DNA of 64,000 nucleotides from Salinimicrobium tongyeongense (GTDB taxonomy: Bacteria; Bacteroidota; Bacteroidia; Flavobacteriales; Flavobacteriaceae), in the NCBI RefSeq assembly GCF_026109735.1, contig NZ_CP069620.1:1860001-1924000 (forward strand). Reading direction: 5' to 3'. Below, one piece after another: positions 10,306-20,476 of this stretch. Position numbers and translations under genes: made by a program. The stretch's first letter is position 1; the number at the start of each line of letters is the position of its first letter. The notes under the pieces are model-generated. The model saw only the letters and a list, made by a program, of their open reading frames with translations, had not been told where the DNA came from and ran no database searches.

Positions 10306-12710
10306 TGAGATTTTACATCAGTTTAGCCCTGTTTTTTCTGCTTTTTACTGTTAGTTCGGCCCAGGAAATTCAGGTGCTTGATAAGGAGACCGGCGAGCCT
10401 GTTTTTAACGTGGCGGTCTTTAATAAAGATAAGTCAAAACACCTGCTTACCGGCTTTAATGGAGAAGCCAGTCTTTCAGGGTTTTCTTATAACGAGGTGA
10501 TTTTCTTCAGGCATGTTTCTCATTCAAATTTTCATGCTACCAAGCGGCAGATCCTTCAGCAGGAAGGAAAAGTGTATCTGGCATCTACTAAAAATGAGCT
10601 TTCAGAAGTAGTGCTTTCGGTATCAAGGTTTGAGCAGAACAAAGGAATGGTGCCGCAAAAGGTGGTCACCATTAATCAAAAAGATATACTTACATCGGCT
10701 CCGCAAACTTCGGCCGATTTGCTCGAGAGCACCGGGCAGGTGTACGTGCAGAAGAGTCAGTTAGGCGGCGGCAGCCCCATGATTAGAGGTTTTGCGACCA
10801 ACAGGTTATTGATTACTGTAGACGGCGTGCGTATGAATACCGCCATTTTTAGGGGTGGAAATGTACAGAATGTGATCTCTATAGATCCTCTCTCCATAGA
10901 AAGAGCCGAAGTGGTTCTTGGCCCCGGATCTTTGGTTTTTGGGAGCGACGCCATTGGAGGGGTAATTAATTTTCTAACACTTTCTCCTGCGTTTTCTGTG
11001 GCGAAGGGAGGGAATTTTTCGGGTCGTGCCTACACCCGCTATGCTACTGCCAATGAAGAAAAAACCGGGCACCTCAATTTGTCATACGGCACTAAAAAGT
11101 GGGCTTTTTTAAGCAGTGCTTCCTATTCAGATTTCGGGGATATGCGCATGGGAAGCCATGGCCCCGAAGAATACCTGCGGCCCGATTATGTGGTGAGGCG
11201 AAACGGACAGGATCTCATGGTAGAAAATGACAACCCGAAGGTGCAAAAACCCACGGGTTATAACCAGCTGAATTTGCTTCAGAAAATAAGGTTCAAACCT
11301 AACGAAGAATACAATTTTTCCCTCGGGATGATCTACTCCACAACTTCCGATTATCCGCGATACGACCGGCTTTACCGCAAACGAAACGGGGTTTTGAGGG
11401 CTGCCGATTGGTACTATGGCCCCCAGGAATGGCTGCAGACCAATTTTCAGCTAAACAAGGCCGGAAACGGCAAGATCTATAACGATGCCAAATTGACCGC
11501 GGCTTATCAGTACTTTGAAGAGAGCCGAAATGACCGTGCTTTTGGGGACGATATTTTTTACCACACCCAGGAAGAAGTCGATGCCTATTCTCTAAACCTT
11601 GATTTTGAGAAGGATTTTGCTTCTACCACCCTTTCTTACGGGGCAGAATATGTGTACAACAAAGTAGGGTCTAAAGGAAGTGAAAAGAACATCATCACCG
11701 GAGAGTGGGCTGCCGGTACTTCACGATATCCCGATGATGCCAGCTGGCAGTCTTTGGCGGCTTACGGGAATTTACAGTGGGAGCTGGCTCCTTCCCTTAA
11801 CCTGCAAACCGGCGCGAGGTATAATTACATTCTGCTTGATGCCGAATTTGATGAGGAGATTTACGACTTTCCCTTCTCAGATGCCAATTTGCGCACCGGT
11901 GCCTTAACCGGAAGTGCCGGATTAAACTGGCAGCAAAATGACATTTTTGGATGGCAATTCAACCTTTCTACCGGTTTTAGATCGCCCAACATTGATGACG
12001 TGGGGAAGATCTTTGATTCAGCCCCCGGGCTTGTGGTTGTTCCAAATCCCGATCTTGAACCCGAAAAAGCTTACAATGCCGAGCTAGGCTTAAGACTGAA
12101 TTTTGAGCATGTGGTAAAGCTGGAACTTGCCGGATATTACACCCTCTTGGAAGATGCCCTGGTGCGGCGGGATTTTGACCTGAATGGGGAGACCAGCATC
12201 GAATATCACGGAGAGCCCAGCCGGGTTCAGGCTATACAAAACGCTGCCCGTGCCCATGTTTACGGTTTTGAGGCCGGGGCAAAAATCAGGTTTAGCCAAC
12301 AGCTCAAAATAGAGAGTCAATTGAGCATTACCGAAGGAGAAGAAGAGCAGGATGACGGCACAACCGCGCCTTTGCGGCATGCGGCACCACTCTTTGGAAA
12401 TGCGCACCTTGTTTGGGAGAACGACAGGCTTAGGTTTGACCTTTTTGGCGAGTACAACGGCGAGATTAGTGCCTCTGAGCTGGCGCCTTTAGAAAAGGAC
12501 AAAGACTACCTTTACGCGATAAATGAAAATGGTGACCCCTACTCTCCTGAATGGTACACGCTTAACTTCAGCTCGCAATATCAGCTGGGCAAAATGTGGC
12601 TGGTCACTGCCAGCCTTGAAAATATTACCGATCAACGCTACCGCACGTACTCATCGGGAGTGGCGGCTGCCGGCCGCAACCTTATCCTCGCGCTGCAGTA
12701 CTCCTTCTAG
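10305..12710 (+). CDS. TonB-dependent receptor, heme/cobalamin-receptor-like
   Basis: Outer-membrane TonB-dependent transporter, 801 residues. Signal peptide about 1-19 (ending SSAQ), then a short carboxypeptidase-regulatory-like domain (about 20-95). The plug domain (about 112-225) contains GSPMIRGFATNRLLITVDGV and VLGPGSLVFGSDAIGGVINF, and the barrel ends in GRNLILALQYSF with a terminal Phe. The plug and C-terminus resemble heme/hemoglobin- or cobalamin-type receptors rather than SusC; no SusD partner is present. Ligand unproven. Translation is coupled to recO by TAATG. Confidence 0.88.
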   Translation: MRFYISLALFFLLFTVSSAQEIQVLDKETGEPVFNVAVFNKDKSKHLLTGFNGEASLSGFSYNEVIFFRHVSHSNFHATKRQILQQEGKVYLASTKNELSEVVLSVSRFEQNKGMVPQKVVTINQKDILTSAPQTSADLLESTGQVYVQKSQLGGGSPMIRGFATNRLLITVDGVRMNTAIFRGGNVQNVISIDPLSIERAEVVLGPGSLVFGSDAIGGVINFLTLSPAFSVAKGGNFSGRAYTRYATANEEKTGHLNLSYGTKKWAFLSSASYSDFGDMRMGSHGPEEYLRPDYVVRRNGQDLMVENDNPKVQKPTGYNQLNLLQKIRFKPNEEYNFSLGMIYSTTSDYPRYDRLYRKRNGVLRAADWYYGPQEWLQTNFQLNKAGNGKIYNDAKLTAAYQYFEESRNDRAFGDDIFYHTQEEVDAYSLNLDFEKDFASTTLSYGAEYVYNKVGSKGSEKNIITGEWAAGTSRYPDDASWQSLAAYGNLQWELAPSLNLQTGARYNYILLDAEFDEEIYDFPFSDANLRTGALTGSAGLNWQQNDIFGWQFNLSTGFRSPNIDDVGKIFDSAPGLVVVPNPDLEPEKAYNAELGLRLNFEHVVKLELAGYYTLLEDALVRRDFDLNGETSIEYHGEPSRVQAIQNAARAHVYGFEAGAKIRFSQQLKIESQLSITEGEEEQDDGTTAPLRHAAPLFGNAHLVWENDRLRFDLFGEYNGEISASELAPLEKDKDYLYAINENGDPYSPEWYTLNFSSQYQLGKMWLVTASLENITDQRYRTYSSGVAAAGRNLILALQYSF

Positions 12711-12835
12711 TGTAAACTTCAGATTATAAATATTTTATAGCTGATAAAAATCAGGGTGTTTTCAGGTTTTCCCATTTTAAACCATTCGATTTACTAAAAA
12801 TCATTATTTTCGCGCAACTATTTTGAAAGAACAAG

Positions 12836-15800
12836 ATGATGAGCGCAAAGTTCCCTGAATATAAAGGACTTGACCTGCCAAAAGTGACCGAAGAAATTCT
12901 GCAATTCTGGAAGGAAAATGACATTTTTGAGAAGAGTGTAACTTCGAGAGATGGAGAAGAGCCGTTTATCTTTTTTGAAGGGCCACCTTCAGCAAACGGC
13001 CTGCCCGGAATCCACCACGTTATGGCGCGTGCCATTAAAGATATTTTTTGCAGGTTCAAAACCCAGAAAGGTTACCAGGTAAAGCGAAAAGCCGGATGGG
13101 ATACCCACGGCCTGCCCATAGAACTTGGCGTTGAAAAGGAACTGGGCATCACTAAAGAAGATATTGGGAAGAAGATAAGCGTAGAGGAATACAACGAGGC
13201 GTGTAAAAATGCCGTGATGCGTTATACCGATGTCTGGAATGACCTTACCGAAAAAATGGGTTACTGGGTAGATATGGATGACCCGTATATCACCTACAAA
13301 TCCAAGTACATGGAGACTGTATGGTGGCTGCTTTCCCAGATCTACAAAAAAGGCCTAATTTATAAGGGCTATACCATACAACCCTATTCCCCAAAAGCAG
13401 GAACAGGCCTTAGTTCACACGAGCTCAACCAACCGGGTACTTATCAGGATGTGACCGATACTACCGTTACTGCCATGTTTAAGGCGAAAAAAGAAACTTT
13501 ACCCGCATTTCTTTCCGAAATTGAAGGGGAAGTGTTCTTTATCGCATGGACCACCACTCCGTGGACTCTGCCTTCCAACACGGCACTCACTGTGGGGCCT
13601 AAAATAGAATACGTAACGGTTAAAACATATAACCAGTACACTTTTGAGCCCATTACGGTGATAGTTGCCAAAGAGCTGGCCGAAAAGCAGTTTGATAAGA
13701 AGTTCCAGAAAGTGGATTCTGAAGAGGCTTTGCAGGCATACAAAGAAGGGGATAAAAAAATACCATTTTTGACAGGTAAGTCTTTCACCGGTAAGGAAAT
13801 TGCAGAAAGCAGGTATGAGCAGTTGATGCCGTATGCGCAGCCGGATGAACATCCCGAAAATGCTTTCCGGATTATTCTTGGGGATTTTGTTACCACCGAA
13901 GACGGTACCGGTATTGTTCATACTGCTCCAACTTTTGGGGCCGATGATGCCATGGTTGCAAAACAGGCCAGTCCTGAAGTGCCGCCAATGCTTGTAAAAG
14001 ACGAGAATGATAATCTTGTTCCGCTGGTAGACCTACAGGGGAAATTCAGGCCCGAGCTAAAGGAGTTTGGAGGCAAATATGTCAAGAACGAGTATTACAA
14101 TGACGGCGAAGCCCCCGAGAAATCGGTAGATGTAGAGATCGCCATCAAATTAAAAGAAGAGAACAGGGCTTTTAAAGTTGAAAAATACCTTCACAGTTAC
14201 CCTAACTGCTGGAGAACCGATAAGCCAGTTCTATATTATCCGCTTGATTCCTGGTTCATCAAGATCACAGAGGTCAAAGACCGGATGCATGAACTCAATA
14301 AAGAAATTAACTGGAAGCCAAAATCTACCGGTGAAGGCCGTTTTGGAAACTGGCTTGCCAACGCGAACGACTGGAACCTCTCAAGATCCAGATATTGGGG
14401 AATCCCGCTGCCTATCTGGAGGACTGAAGACGGGAAGGAAGAAAAGATCATAGGATCTATTGAAGAGCTGAAGCAGGAAATGAGCAGGGCCGTAGAAGCC
14501 GGCTTTATGGACGCCGATCTTTTTGCAGGTTTTGAACCCGGAAACTTTAGCGATGAGAATTATGACAAGGTAGACCTGCATAAAAATGTGGTTGACGGGA
14601 TTGTACTGGTATCAGATTCAGGAAAACCCATGAAGCGTGAAGCCGACCTCATAGATGTTTGGTTCGATTCGGGTTCTATGCCTTATTCACAGTGGCATTA
14701 TCCTTTTGAAAATGCCGAAAAAGTTGAAAAGACCTGGCGCAAGGCCGATTTCATAGCCGAGGGTGTTGACCAGACACGAGGCTGGTTCTATACGCTGCAC
14801 GCCATTGCAACCATGACCTTTGACGATGTGGCATATAAAAATGTGGTTTCTAACGGACTTGTACTCGACAAGAACGGGCAAAAAATGTCCAAACGTCTTG
14901 GAAATGCCGTAGATCCTTTTGAAACCCTGGCGGCTTTTGGTCCCGATGCCACCCGCTGGTACATGATCTCCAATGCCAACCCATGGGACAACTTAAAATT
15001 TGATATTGAGGGAATTTCAGAAGTAAGGCGTAAATTCTTCGGAACCCTTTACAATACGTACTCATTCTTTAGTTTGTACGCTAATATTGATAACTTCACT
15101 TATTCCGAAGCCGATGTACCATTGGAGGAAAGACCTGAAATAGACCGCTGGATACTTTCAGAATTGCACACGCTCATTGAGAATGTTGATAAATTCTATG
15201 CCGATTATGAGCCTACCAGGGCTACCAGGGCAATTTCAGAATTCGTGCAGGAGAATTTGAGCAACTGGTACGTGAGATTGTGCCGAAGAAGGTTCTGGAA
15301 AGGCGAATACGGCACCGATAAGATCTCGGCTTATCAAACGCTTTACACCTGCCTTGAGACCGTAGCCAAACTGGGAGCTCCCGTGGCGCCTTTCTTTATG
15401 GACAGGTTGTACAAAGATCTCGAAAAGGCCACTCAGAAGGAAAGTTTTGAGTCGGTACATTTATCGCGTTTCCCCGAGCCAGATCAAAGTTTTGTGAATA
15501 AGGAGCTGGAGCGTCAAATGCAAAAGGCGCAAACCATCTCTTCGCTTGTACTTTCCCTTAGGAAGAAGGAGATGATCAAAGTGCGCCAGCCTTTACAGCG
15601 AGTGATGATCCCGGTGCTCGATGAGCAGCAGGGAAAGGAGATTGCGGCAGTGGCTGAACTCATCAAATCTGAAGTGAATGTAAAGGAACTTGAACTTATA
15701 GATGATGCTTCGGGCATCCTGGTAAAGCAAATCAAGCCTAATTTTAAAGTTCTGGGCCCCCGCTTTGGAAAAGACATGAAGCTGGTAGCGGCTAAGATCA

Positions 15801-16243
15801 ACAGCTTTTCCGCAGAAGACATCAAGAAAATTGAACGCGACGGAAAAATTGAAGTTGATATTAACGGGAATTCGCTTACATTAGAAAGCGGAGATGTAGA
15901 AATAACCTCCCAGGATATTGAGGGCTGGTTAGTGGCGAACTCCGGAAATATTACTGTTGCTTTGGATATCACCATTTCTGATGAACTCAAGAAAGAGGGG
16001 ATTGCGAGAGAGCTGGTGAACCGCATTCAAAACATGCGTAAGGATTCTGGCTTTGAAGTGACAGATAAAATAGATGTGACCCTACAAAAGGACGGCACTG
16101 TCGAGGATGCTGTTCAACAAAATATTCAATATATTAAAACCGAAACCCTCACTGCAAATCTCGACTTAGCAGAAGAAGTGAACAACGGACTGGAAGTTTC
16201 TTTTGATGAAGTGACCACAAGGTTGTTAATTAAAAAACATTAA
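12836..16243 (+). CDS. ileS: Isoleucyl-tRNA synthetase
   Basis: Class I aminoacyl-tRNA synthetase charging tRNA-Ile. 1135 residues; the HIGH-type motif is PGIHHV at 57-62 (within GPPSANGLPGIHH) and KMSKR is at about 683-687. Catalytic (about 20-650 with the editing insert) and anticodon-binding domains are followed by a roughly 200-residue C-terminal extension, no Cys zinc cluster being evident. This layout fits the longer, eukaryote-like type of bacterial IleRS. The gene begins ATGATG; the second ATG (12839, MSAKFPEY) may be the true start. The dksA-like gene follows after 5 bp. Confidence 0.96.
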   Translation: MMSAKFPEYKGLDLPKVTEEILQFWKENDIFEKSVTSRDGEEPFIFFEGPPSANGLPGIHHVMARAIKDIFCRFKTQKGYQVKRKAGWDTHGLPIELGVEKELGITKEDIGKKISVEEYNEACKNAVMRYTDVWNDLTEKMGYWVDMDDPYITYKSKYMETVWWLLSQIYKKGLIYKGYTIQPYSPKAGTGLSSHELNQPGTYQDVTDTTVTAMFKAKKETLPAFLSEIEGEVFFIAWTTTPWTLPSNTALTVGPKIEYVTVKTYNQYTFEPITVIVAKELAEKQFDKKFQKVDSEEALQAYKEGDKKIPFLTGKSFTGKEIAESRYEQLMPYAQPDEHPENAFRIILGDFVTTEDGTGIVHTAPTFGADDAMVAKQASPEVPPMLVKDENDNLVPLVDLQGKFRPELKEFGGKYVKNEYYNDGEAPEKSVDVEIAIKLKEENRAFKVEKYLHSYPNCWRTDKPVLYYPLDSWFIKITEVKDRMHELNKEINWKPKSTGEGRFGNWLANANDWNLSRSRYWGIPLPIWRTEDGKEEKIIGSIEELKQEMSRAVEAGFMDADLFAGFEPGNFSDENYDKVDLHKNVVDGIVLVSDSGKPMKREADLIDVWFDSGSMPYSQWHYPFENAEKVEKTWRKADFIAEGVDQTRGWFYTLHAIATMTFDDVAYKNVVSNGLVLDKNGQKMSKRLGNAVDPFETLAAFGPDATRWYMISNANPWDNLKFDIEGISEVRRKFFGTLYNTYSFFSLYANIDNFTYSEADVPLEERPEIDRWILSELHTLIENVDKFYADYEPTRATRAISEFVQENLSNWYVRLCRRRFWKGEYGTDKISAYQTLYTCLETVAKLGAPVAPFFMDRLYKDLEKATQKESFESVHLSRFPEPDQSFVNKELERQMQKAQTISSLVLSLRKKEMIKVRQPLQRVMIPVLDEQQGKEIAAVAELIKSEVNVKELELIDDASGILVKQIKPNFKVLGPRFGKDMKLVAAKINSFSAEDIKKIERDGKIEVDINGNSLTLESGDVEITSQDIEGWLVANSGNITVALDITISDELKKEGIARELVNRIQNMRKDSGFEVTDKIDVTLQKDGTVEDAVQQNIQYIKTETLTANLDLAEEVNNGLEVSFDEVTTRLLIKKH

Positions 16244-16248
16244 GAACT

Positions 16249-16632
16249 ATGTCAACAGAAGTAAAAGAACGCTACAGCGACGCAGAGCTGGCGGAATTCA
16301 GGACATTGATCCTTGCCAAAATTGAGAAGGCAAAGGAGCAGCTGGAACTTTACAAGAGCGCCTACATGAATGACGGGAACAATGGTACAGATGACACGTC
16401 TCCCACGTTCAAGGCTTTTGAAGAAGGCAGTGAAACAATGAGTAAAGAGGCTAACTCGCAGCTGGCAATTCGCCAGGAAAAATTCATTCGTGACCTGAAA
16501 AATGCCCTTGTGCGCATTGAAAGCAAAACCTATGGAATTTGCAGAGTTACCGGGAAACTGATTGCCAAAGAGCGATTAAAACTGGTTCCTCATGCTACTT
16601 TGAGTATTGAGGCAAAGAACATGCAGCGATAA
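16249..16632 (+). CDS. DksA/TraR-family regulator lacking the zinc finger
   Basis: RNA polymerase secondary-channel regulator family. The 127-residue protein has a helical coiled N-terminal region with the ...DDTSPTFKAFEEGSET loop, and a C-terminal GICRVTGKLIAKERL that aligns with the DksA zinc-finger region. Only one cysteine remains there, so it cannot form the four-Cys zinc site. I recall such zinc-less versions being usual in Flavobacteria next to ileS. It follows ileS by 5 bp and probably shares its transcript; an intrinsic terminator lies just downstream. Confidence 0.87.
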   Translation: MSTEVKERYSDAELAEFRTLILAKIEKAKEQLELYKSAYMNDGNNGTDDTSPTFKAFEEGSETMSKEANSQLAIRQEKFIRDLKNALVRIESKTYGICRVTGKLIAKERLKLVPHATLSIEAKNMQR

Positions 16633-16648
16633 GCTGTGAATTCCTTAT

Positions 16649-16686
16649 AAAAACGCTCCTGCCTTTTAGGTTTGGAGCGTTTTTTG
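16649..16686 (+). terminator. Intrinsic terminator after the dksA-like gene
   Basis: Stem AAAACGCTCC pairing with GGAGCGTTTT across a 14-nt loop, followed by a T run; ends the ileS transcription unit. Confidence 0.85.
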
Positions 16687-16699
16687 TTTTCGTCCTAAA

Positions 16700-17320
16700 A
16701 TGAGAGTTCACCTACTAATTTTTTTCTTTCTTCTGGCTTTTTCAGCGAAGGCTCAAAAGCTTACACAGGATGTGATAGCGGCCGATAATATTGATAGAAT
16801 TGTACTGTCCAGCGATGAAATTTACAGGATCAATATTACCACAAGCCCCCGGAAAGAAATCAGGATCAAAACCAACGCCGAAGGTGAATACTTCAACCAG
16901 ATTAGTCTTGATACCCGGCTGGAACGGCGTTCTTTATTTATAAGTTCCCGCTACAGGGAAATACTGCAAAGCGGTTATGACAAGCTAAGTGCCCATAAGG
17001 TTTTTTCTATGGAAGTTGACCTGGAGGTTCCTCAAGGAATGCTGCTGGAGATCACTTCAAACCTGGCAAGTGTTTACCTTTCGGGAACATATGATTCTGT
17101 GCTTATGGAGCTCAGGAACGGTTCCTGTTACCTTACCAGCTTTAGCGGGGAGGCAGTGATCAATACTTATAACGGGAATATTCTGGGTACGGTAAACCGG
17201 GTGAATGTGCAAGCAAAGTCAAGGCATGGCAATGTGAATGTGCCACAAGTCCCCTCTGGAAATCACAATATGGTATTAACCAGTATTAACGGGGATATAA
17301 AGATTACCGAAACTAAATAA
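16700..17320 (+). CDS. Exported DUF4097-like adhesin-type protein
   Basis: A 206-residue exported protein; signal peptide about 1-18 (ending SAKAQ). The rest is short beta-rich repeats (LEVPQGMLLEITSNLASVYLSG, VLMELRNGSCYLTSFSGEAVINTYNGNILG, NVNVPQVPSG, TSINGDIKI) that suggest the single-stranded beta-helix of the DUF4097/DUF2807 group. It is 34 bp upstream of lspA on the same strand. Role unknown; relatives are found in the envelope. Confidence 0.7.
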   Translation: MRVHLLIFFFLLAFSAKAQKLTQDVIAADNIDRIVLSSDEIYRINITTSPRKEIRIKTNAEGEYFNQISLDTRLERRSLFISSRYREILQSGYDKLSAHKVFSMEVDLEVPQGMLLEITSNLASVYLSGTYDSVLMELRNGSCYLTSFSGEAVINTYNGNILGTVNRVNVQAKSRHGNVNVPQVPSGNHNMVLTSINGDIKITETK

Positions 17321-17354
17321 TATTAGTATTTTTACTCCGCTTAAAAAAAATTCA

Positions 17355-17990
17355 ATGTCCATAAAACAAGCCTCTGCCCTTATAGTTGTGATCCTTATTA
17401 TAGACCAGGTCTCAAAATTCTATATAAAAACCAACTTCATGTTGGGGGATGAGATAAGGGTTTTTGACTGGTTCAGGATTCTTTTTGTGGAGAACAAGGG
17501 CATGGCATGGGGAGCTCAGATTCCCGGTGAGTACGGCAAGCTGCTGCTTACCACCTTCAGGTTAATCGCAGTGCCGTTTATTGGCTACTGGTTATGGGAT
17601 TCGGTAAGAAAAAATGGCTCTAGGATTCTTATCACTGCCATAGCTTTAATATTTGCCGGGGCAGTGGGGAATATCATTGATTCGGTCTTTTACGGGGTGA
17701 TCTTTGAGCACAGCTACAACCAGGTAGCCGATTTTATGCCAGAAGCCGGTGGCTATGCGCCCTTGTTGTACGGACATGTTGTAGATATGCTGTATTTCCC
17801 GCTGTGGTCTGGTTACCTTCCGGAGTGGCTTCCTATATGGGGAGGGGAATATTTTACCTTTTTTGAGCCTGTATTCAACATTGCCGATTCTGCCATTACT
17901 TTAGGGTTCTTCCTTTTGATCATCTTTAATAAGAAGGTATTTCCGCAGGAGAAAAAAGAGCAGGAACAGCCTAAAGAAACTGTTGGTTAG
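17355..17990 (+). CDS. lspA: Lipoprotein signal peptidase II
   Basis: Inner-membrane aspartyl protease that removes signal peptides from prolipoproteins, needed by the many lipoproteins in this window. The 211 residues contain the family motifs DQVSKFYIK, AGAVGNIIDS and FNIADSAI; the catalytic aspartates are expected in NIID and NIAD. Four hydrophobic helices are visible. It is longer than E. coli LspA because of an insert between helices 3 and 4 (about 130-170), common in Bacteroidota. It is convergent with the receiver gene and overlaps it by 4 bp. Confidence 0.94.
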   Translation: MSIKQASALIVVILIIDQVSKFYIKTNFMLGDEIRVFDWFRILFVENKGMAWGAQIPGEYGKLLLTTFRLIAVPFIGYWLWDSVRKNGSRILITAIALIFAGAVGNIIDSVFYGVIFEHSYNQVADFMPEAGGYAPLLYGHVVDMLYFPLWSGYLPEWLPIWGGEYFTFFEPVFNIADSAITLGFFLLIIFNKKVFPQEKKEQEQPKETVG

Positions 17991-18400
17991 GCTACATCCT
18001 GGTCAAAGATCTTTTCAAATTTCTTGAGCTCGATGGGCTTGATGAGGTAATCTGTCACCAGGTTAAAGGATTTCGCCCTTTCGAGGTCCCTGGGATCTAT
18101 TGAAGAACTTACCACATACAGCGTGATCTTTTTGTTGAAGTTATTCTTGATTTTTACAAATTCACTAAGAAATTCCCAGCCGTCCATCACCGGCATATTG
18201 AGGTCCAGGAAAATTATATCGGGCAGACTGTTTTCACTGATGTTTTCAAGAATAGCTTTAAAATAATCTAGTGCTTCTTTGCCATTTTTGAAGATGATGA
18301 GGTTTTGGGAAAGCTTCTTGATCTCGATGATCTTCTTTACCAGGTTAACGTAGATCCTGTCATCGTCGATAATACAGGCAAGTTCTATTGGATGATCCAT
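17987..18400 (-). CDS. Stand-alone response-regulator receiver
   Basis: CheY-like receiver domain without an output domain (137 aa from the chosen start). From MDHPIELACIIDDD it shows the acidic pocket IDDD (11-14), phospho-acceptor Asp66 in FLDLNMPVMDGW, a Ser in VVSSS, and the conserved Lys in YLIKP. An upstream in-frame ATG (18433) would add 11 residues, but the internal ATG gives the normal receiver N-terminus and sits 4 nt after the kinase stop. Probably phosphorylated by the adjacent kinase. Confidence 0.88.
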   Translation of the reverse strand: MDHPIELACIIDDDRIYVNLVKKIIEIKKLSQNLIIFKNGKEALDYFKAILENISENSLPDIIFLDLNMPVMDGWEFLSEFVKIKNNFNKKITLYVVSSSIDPRDLERAKSFNLVTDYLIKPIELKKFEKIFDQDVA

Positions 18401-18404
18401 AGAA

Positions 18405-19856
18405 TTAGAGGGTAATTTTAAACGTGGTGCCAATGTTCACTGTACTGGTAACCGAGATTTTTCCACCCATGGTCTCTACCTGATTTTTGGTGATGAACAG
18501 GCCTATTCCGTTTGCTTCGGGGTGCCGGTGGAAGGTTTTGTACATTCCGAACATCTTATCCCCGTGCTCATCAAGATCAATCCCCATCCCGTTGTCGCTT
18601 ATCTCAAGAATGTTTTCTCCATTCTCTTTGTAGGTCTGGATAAAGATCACTGGTTTCCTGCCCTCGAACCTGTACTTAATTGCATTGGTGATCAAATTTA
18701 GCAAAATACTTTCCAGATATTCCGAAATGTAATTTATTTCGTTCAACTGACTAAATTCGGCGACGATCTCCGCATTTTCCCTTTTGATAAGGGATGAGGC
18801 AGAAGCAATGACCATATCGAGAGCATCCTTAAACCTCACCACCTGGCGTTCTTTTTTAAGGTTGTTCTGTTTTGTGACTATGGCATTGAGTTCAACTATG
18901 GCCTGTTCTAGGTTCTTGGAGATATCGCTCACGTTGATAAGCAGGTCCAGCTTGTCTTCGGGCGTTTTCGCTTCGCCAAGAAGTTGGGAGATGAGGCTCA
19001 GGTTACTGCTGTGGCAACGCAGCTGGTGCGATACTATATGTGCAAAATTGAAAAGTCGGGAATTTTGTGAGGCAATGATGTCGAGCGAATTCTGAAGGTT
19101 TAATTCGTTGGTCTTCTGCTCATCTATGTCCTGGTAAACGCCCCTAATCCCAATAATTTCCTGATCGTTGTTGTACACCGGCTTACCAGTTGCCCTCACC
19201 CAAAACTCCCTGTTGTGGAGGGTGCGCATCTTAATTTCCACCTTAAAGGGAATGCCGTAGTTTGAACATTTATTGAACATGTTCGTCACTTTTTCATGAT
19301 GCTCTTCGGCGTAGAACCTCATTTTGTCTTCGGGTTTTGGCTCATGGTTCAAGGGGCAGTTCAGGATCTTTTTGGTGACGTTGTCCCAGTAAACAGCCCC
19401 CGAAGTTACATCGTAATACCAGCCTCCCGTAGAGGTCATTTCGGCGGTTTCGCGGTAATAGAAAAAATTCTCTTCAATGGTGTACTCGTCTCTTTTGGCC
19501 TGGTGAATGTTCACAAACAAAAGTACGGCGGTGTCGTTCGAAGATTTGTCCCTGCTCTTCAGGTTTCGACATTCAAACCAGCGGTATTTCCCGTTTTCGA
19601 GCTTAATCCGGATTTCCGAAGTAAAAGACCTGGAATGATTGGTGAGTTCTTCAAAATGCTCCCTGAAGTCATAACGGTAATCGTTGTGGAGAATATTGTT
19701 CAGAAAATACTCCAGTTTGTCCCCCGCAGTGTCTGGATCTCCCACGAGATTATTAAAATGTGAAGACCAGGAAATCTCTTTGGTAAGAAGATTGATTTTC
19801 CAGTATGCAACATCAAAGTCTTCTAAAATACTGTTTAACTGGAGGTCGCTGAGCAT
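18405..19856 (-). CDS. PAS-domain sensor histidine kinase
   Basis: 483 residues with no transmembrane segment, so a cytosolic sensor. Two PAS/PAC domains (about 8-118 and 130-248; the second ends in GIRGVYQDIDEQK), then a HisKA-like region with HIVSHQLR (phospho-His about 277). The HATPase domain has NLITNAIKYR (N box), EISDNGMGID (G1) and NGIGLFITKNQVETMGGKI (G2). The receiver gene follows after 4 nt, so the two form a PAS-kinase/receiver pair. Signal unknown. Confidence 0.9.
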   Translation of the reverse strand: MLSDLQLNSILEDFDVAYWKINLLTKEISWSSHFNNLVGDPDTAGDKLEYFLNNILHNDYRYDFREHFEELTNHSRSFTSEIRIKLENGKYRWFECRNLKSRDKSSNDTAVLLFVNIHQAKRDEYTIEENFFYYRETAEMTSTGGWYYDVTSGAVYWDNVTKKILNCPLNHEPKPEDKMRFYAEEHHEKVTNMFNKCSNYGIPFKVEIKMRTLHNREFWVRATGKPVYNNDQEIIGIRGVYQDIDEQKTNELNLQNSLDIIASQNSRLFNFAHIVSHQLRCHSSNLSLISQLLGEAKTPEDKLDLLINVSDISKNLEQAIVELNAIVTKQNNLKKERQVVRFKDALDMVIASASSLIKRENAEIVAEFSQLNEINYISEYLESILLNLITNAIKYRFEGRKPVIFIQTYKENGENILEISDNGMGIDLDEHGDKMFGMYKTFHRHPEANGIGLFITKNQVETMGGKISVTSTVNIGTTFKITL

Positions 19857-19912
19857 TAAAATTACCTATTGGATCTAATAAATGTAACTGAAAACCTGAA
19901 AGTTTACAAATT

Positions 19913-20476
19913 TTAAAATTTATAAATTTTTTCGGGAGTCACGCAGTAATCCAAGGGCACGTCGTGTTCATTGATGTCTTTGATGCTTTCTTCGGACGGG
20001 AAGAGCGACAAACCTACCTTAAGCACCTCTTTTGTGCACAGGGAAAGAAACCTGTCGTAAAAGCCTTTTCCGTAGCCTGTCCTGTTCCCTTTTTTGTCGA
20101 AGGCCAGTAGCGGAATAAACACCACGTCAATTTTGGAGGCAGGGACCTCAATACCGTCAACCGGCTCGGGGATGCCCCATTCGTTCACCTTGATCACCGT
20201 AGAATCTGTAAGCAAATAGTTGGTAAGTGAAGCCTTTTTAAAATTGGATTTTGACAACACCACATGCTTGTCTTTTCCCTGAAGGATGTGTAAAACGCCC
20301 TGCGTATCAACTTCTTTTTTTTCTGAAATGCTTAAAAAAAGGTGATAATACGAGTAGTTCCAGATGGGCAGCTCTAAAAGACGGTTGGCAATCTCCAGGC
20401 TGCCTTCTTCTACCTGCTCTGGTGTGAGGGCTTCCCGTAGCTCTTTGTATTTAAGCCGAAGCTGCTTCTTGTTCAT
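19913..20476 (-). CDS. 5-formyltetrahydrofolate cyclo-ligase
   Basis: Converts 5-formyl-THF to 5,10-methenyl-THF with ATP. The 187-residue protein starts MNKKQLRLKYKELR; an upstream ATG (20527) would add 17 residues of non-family sequence that overlap the preceding gene, so the internal ATG is preferred. Diagnostic motifs are FIPLLAFDKKGNRTGYGKGFYDRFL (ATP/phosphate-binding GYGKGFYDR) and the C-terminal PLDYCVTPEKI. It overlaps the upstream M14-type gene by 26 bp. Confidence 0.92.
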   Translation of the reverse strand: MNKKQLRLKYKELREALTPEQVEEGSLEIANRLLELPIWNYSYYHLFLSISEKKEVDTQGVLHILQGKDKHVVLSKSNFKKASLTNYLLTDSTVIKVNEWGIPEPVDGIEVPASKIDVVFIPLLAFDKKGNRTGYGKGFYDRFLSLCTKEVLKVGLSLFPSEESIKDINEHDVPLDYCVTPEKIYKF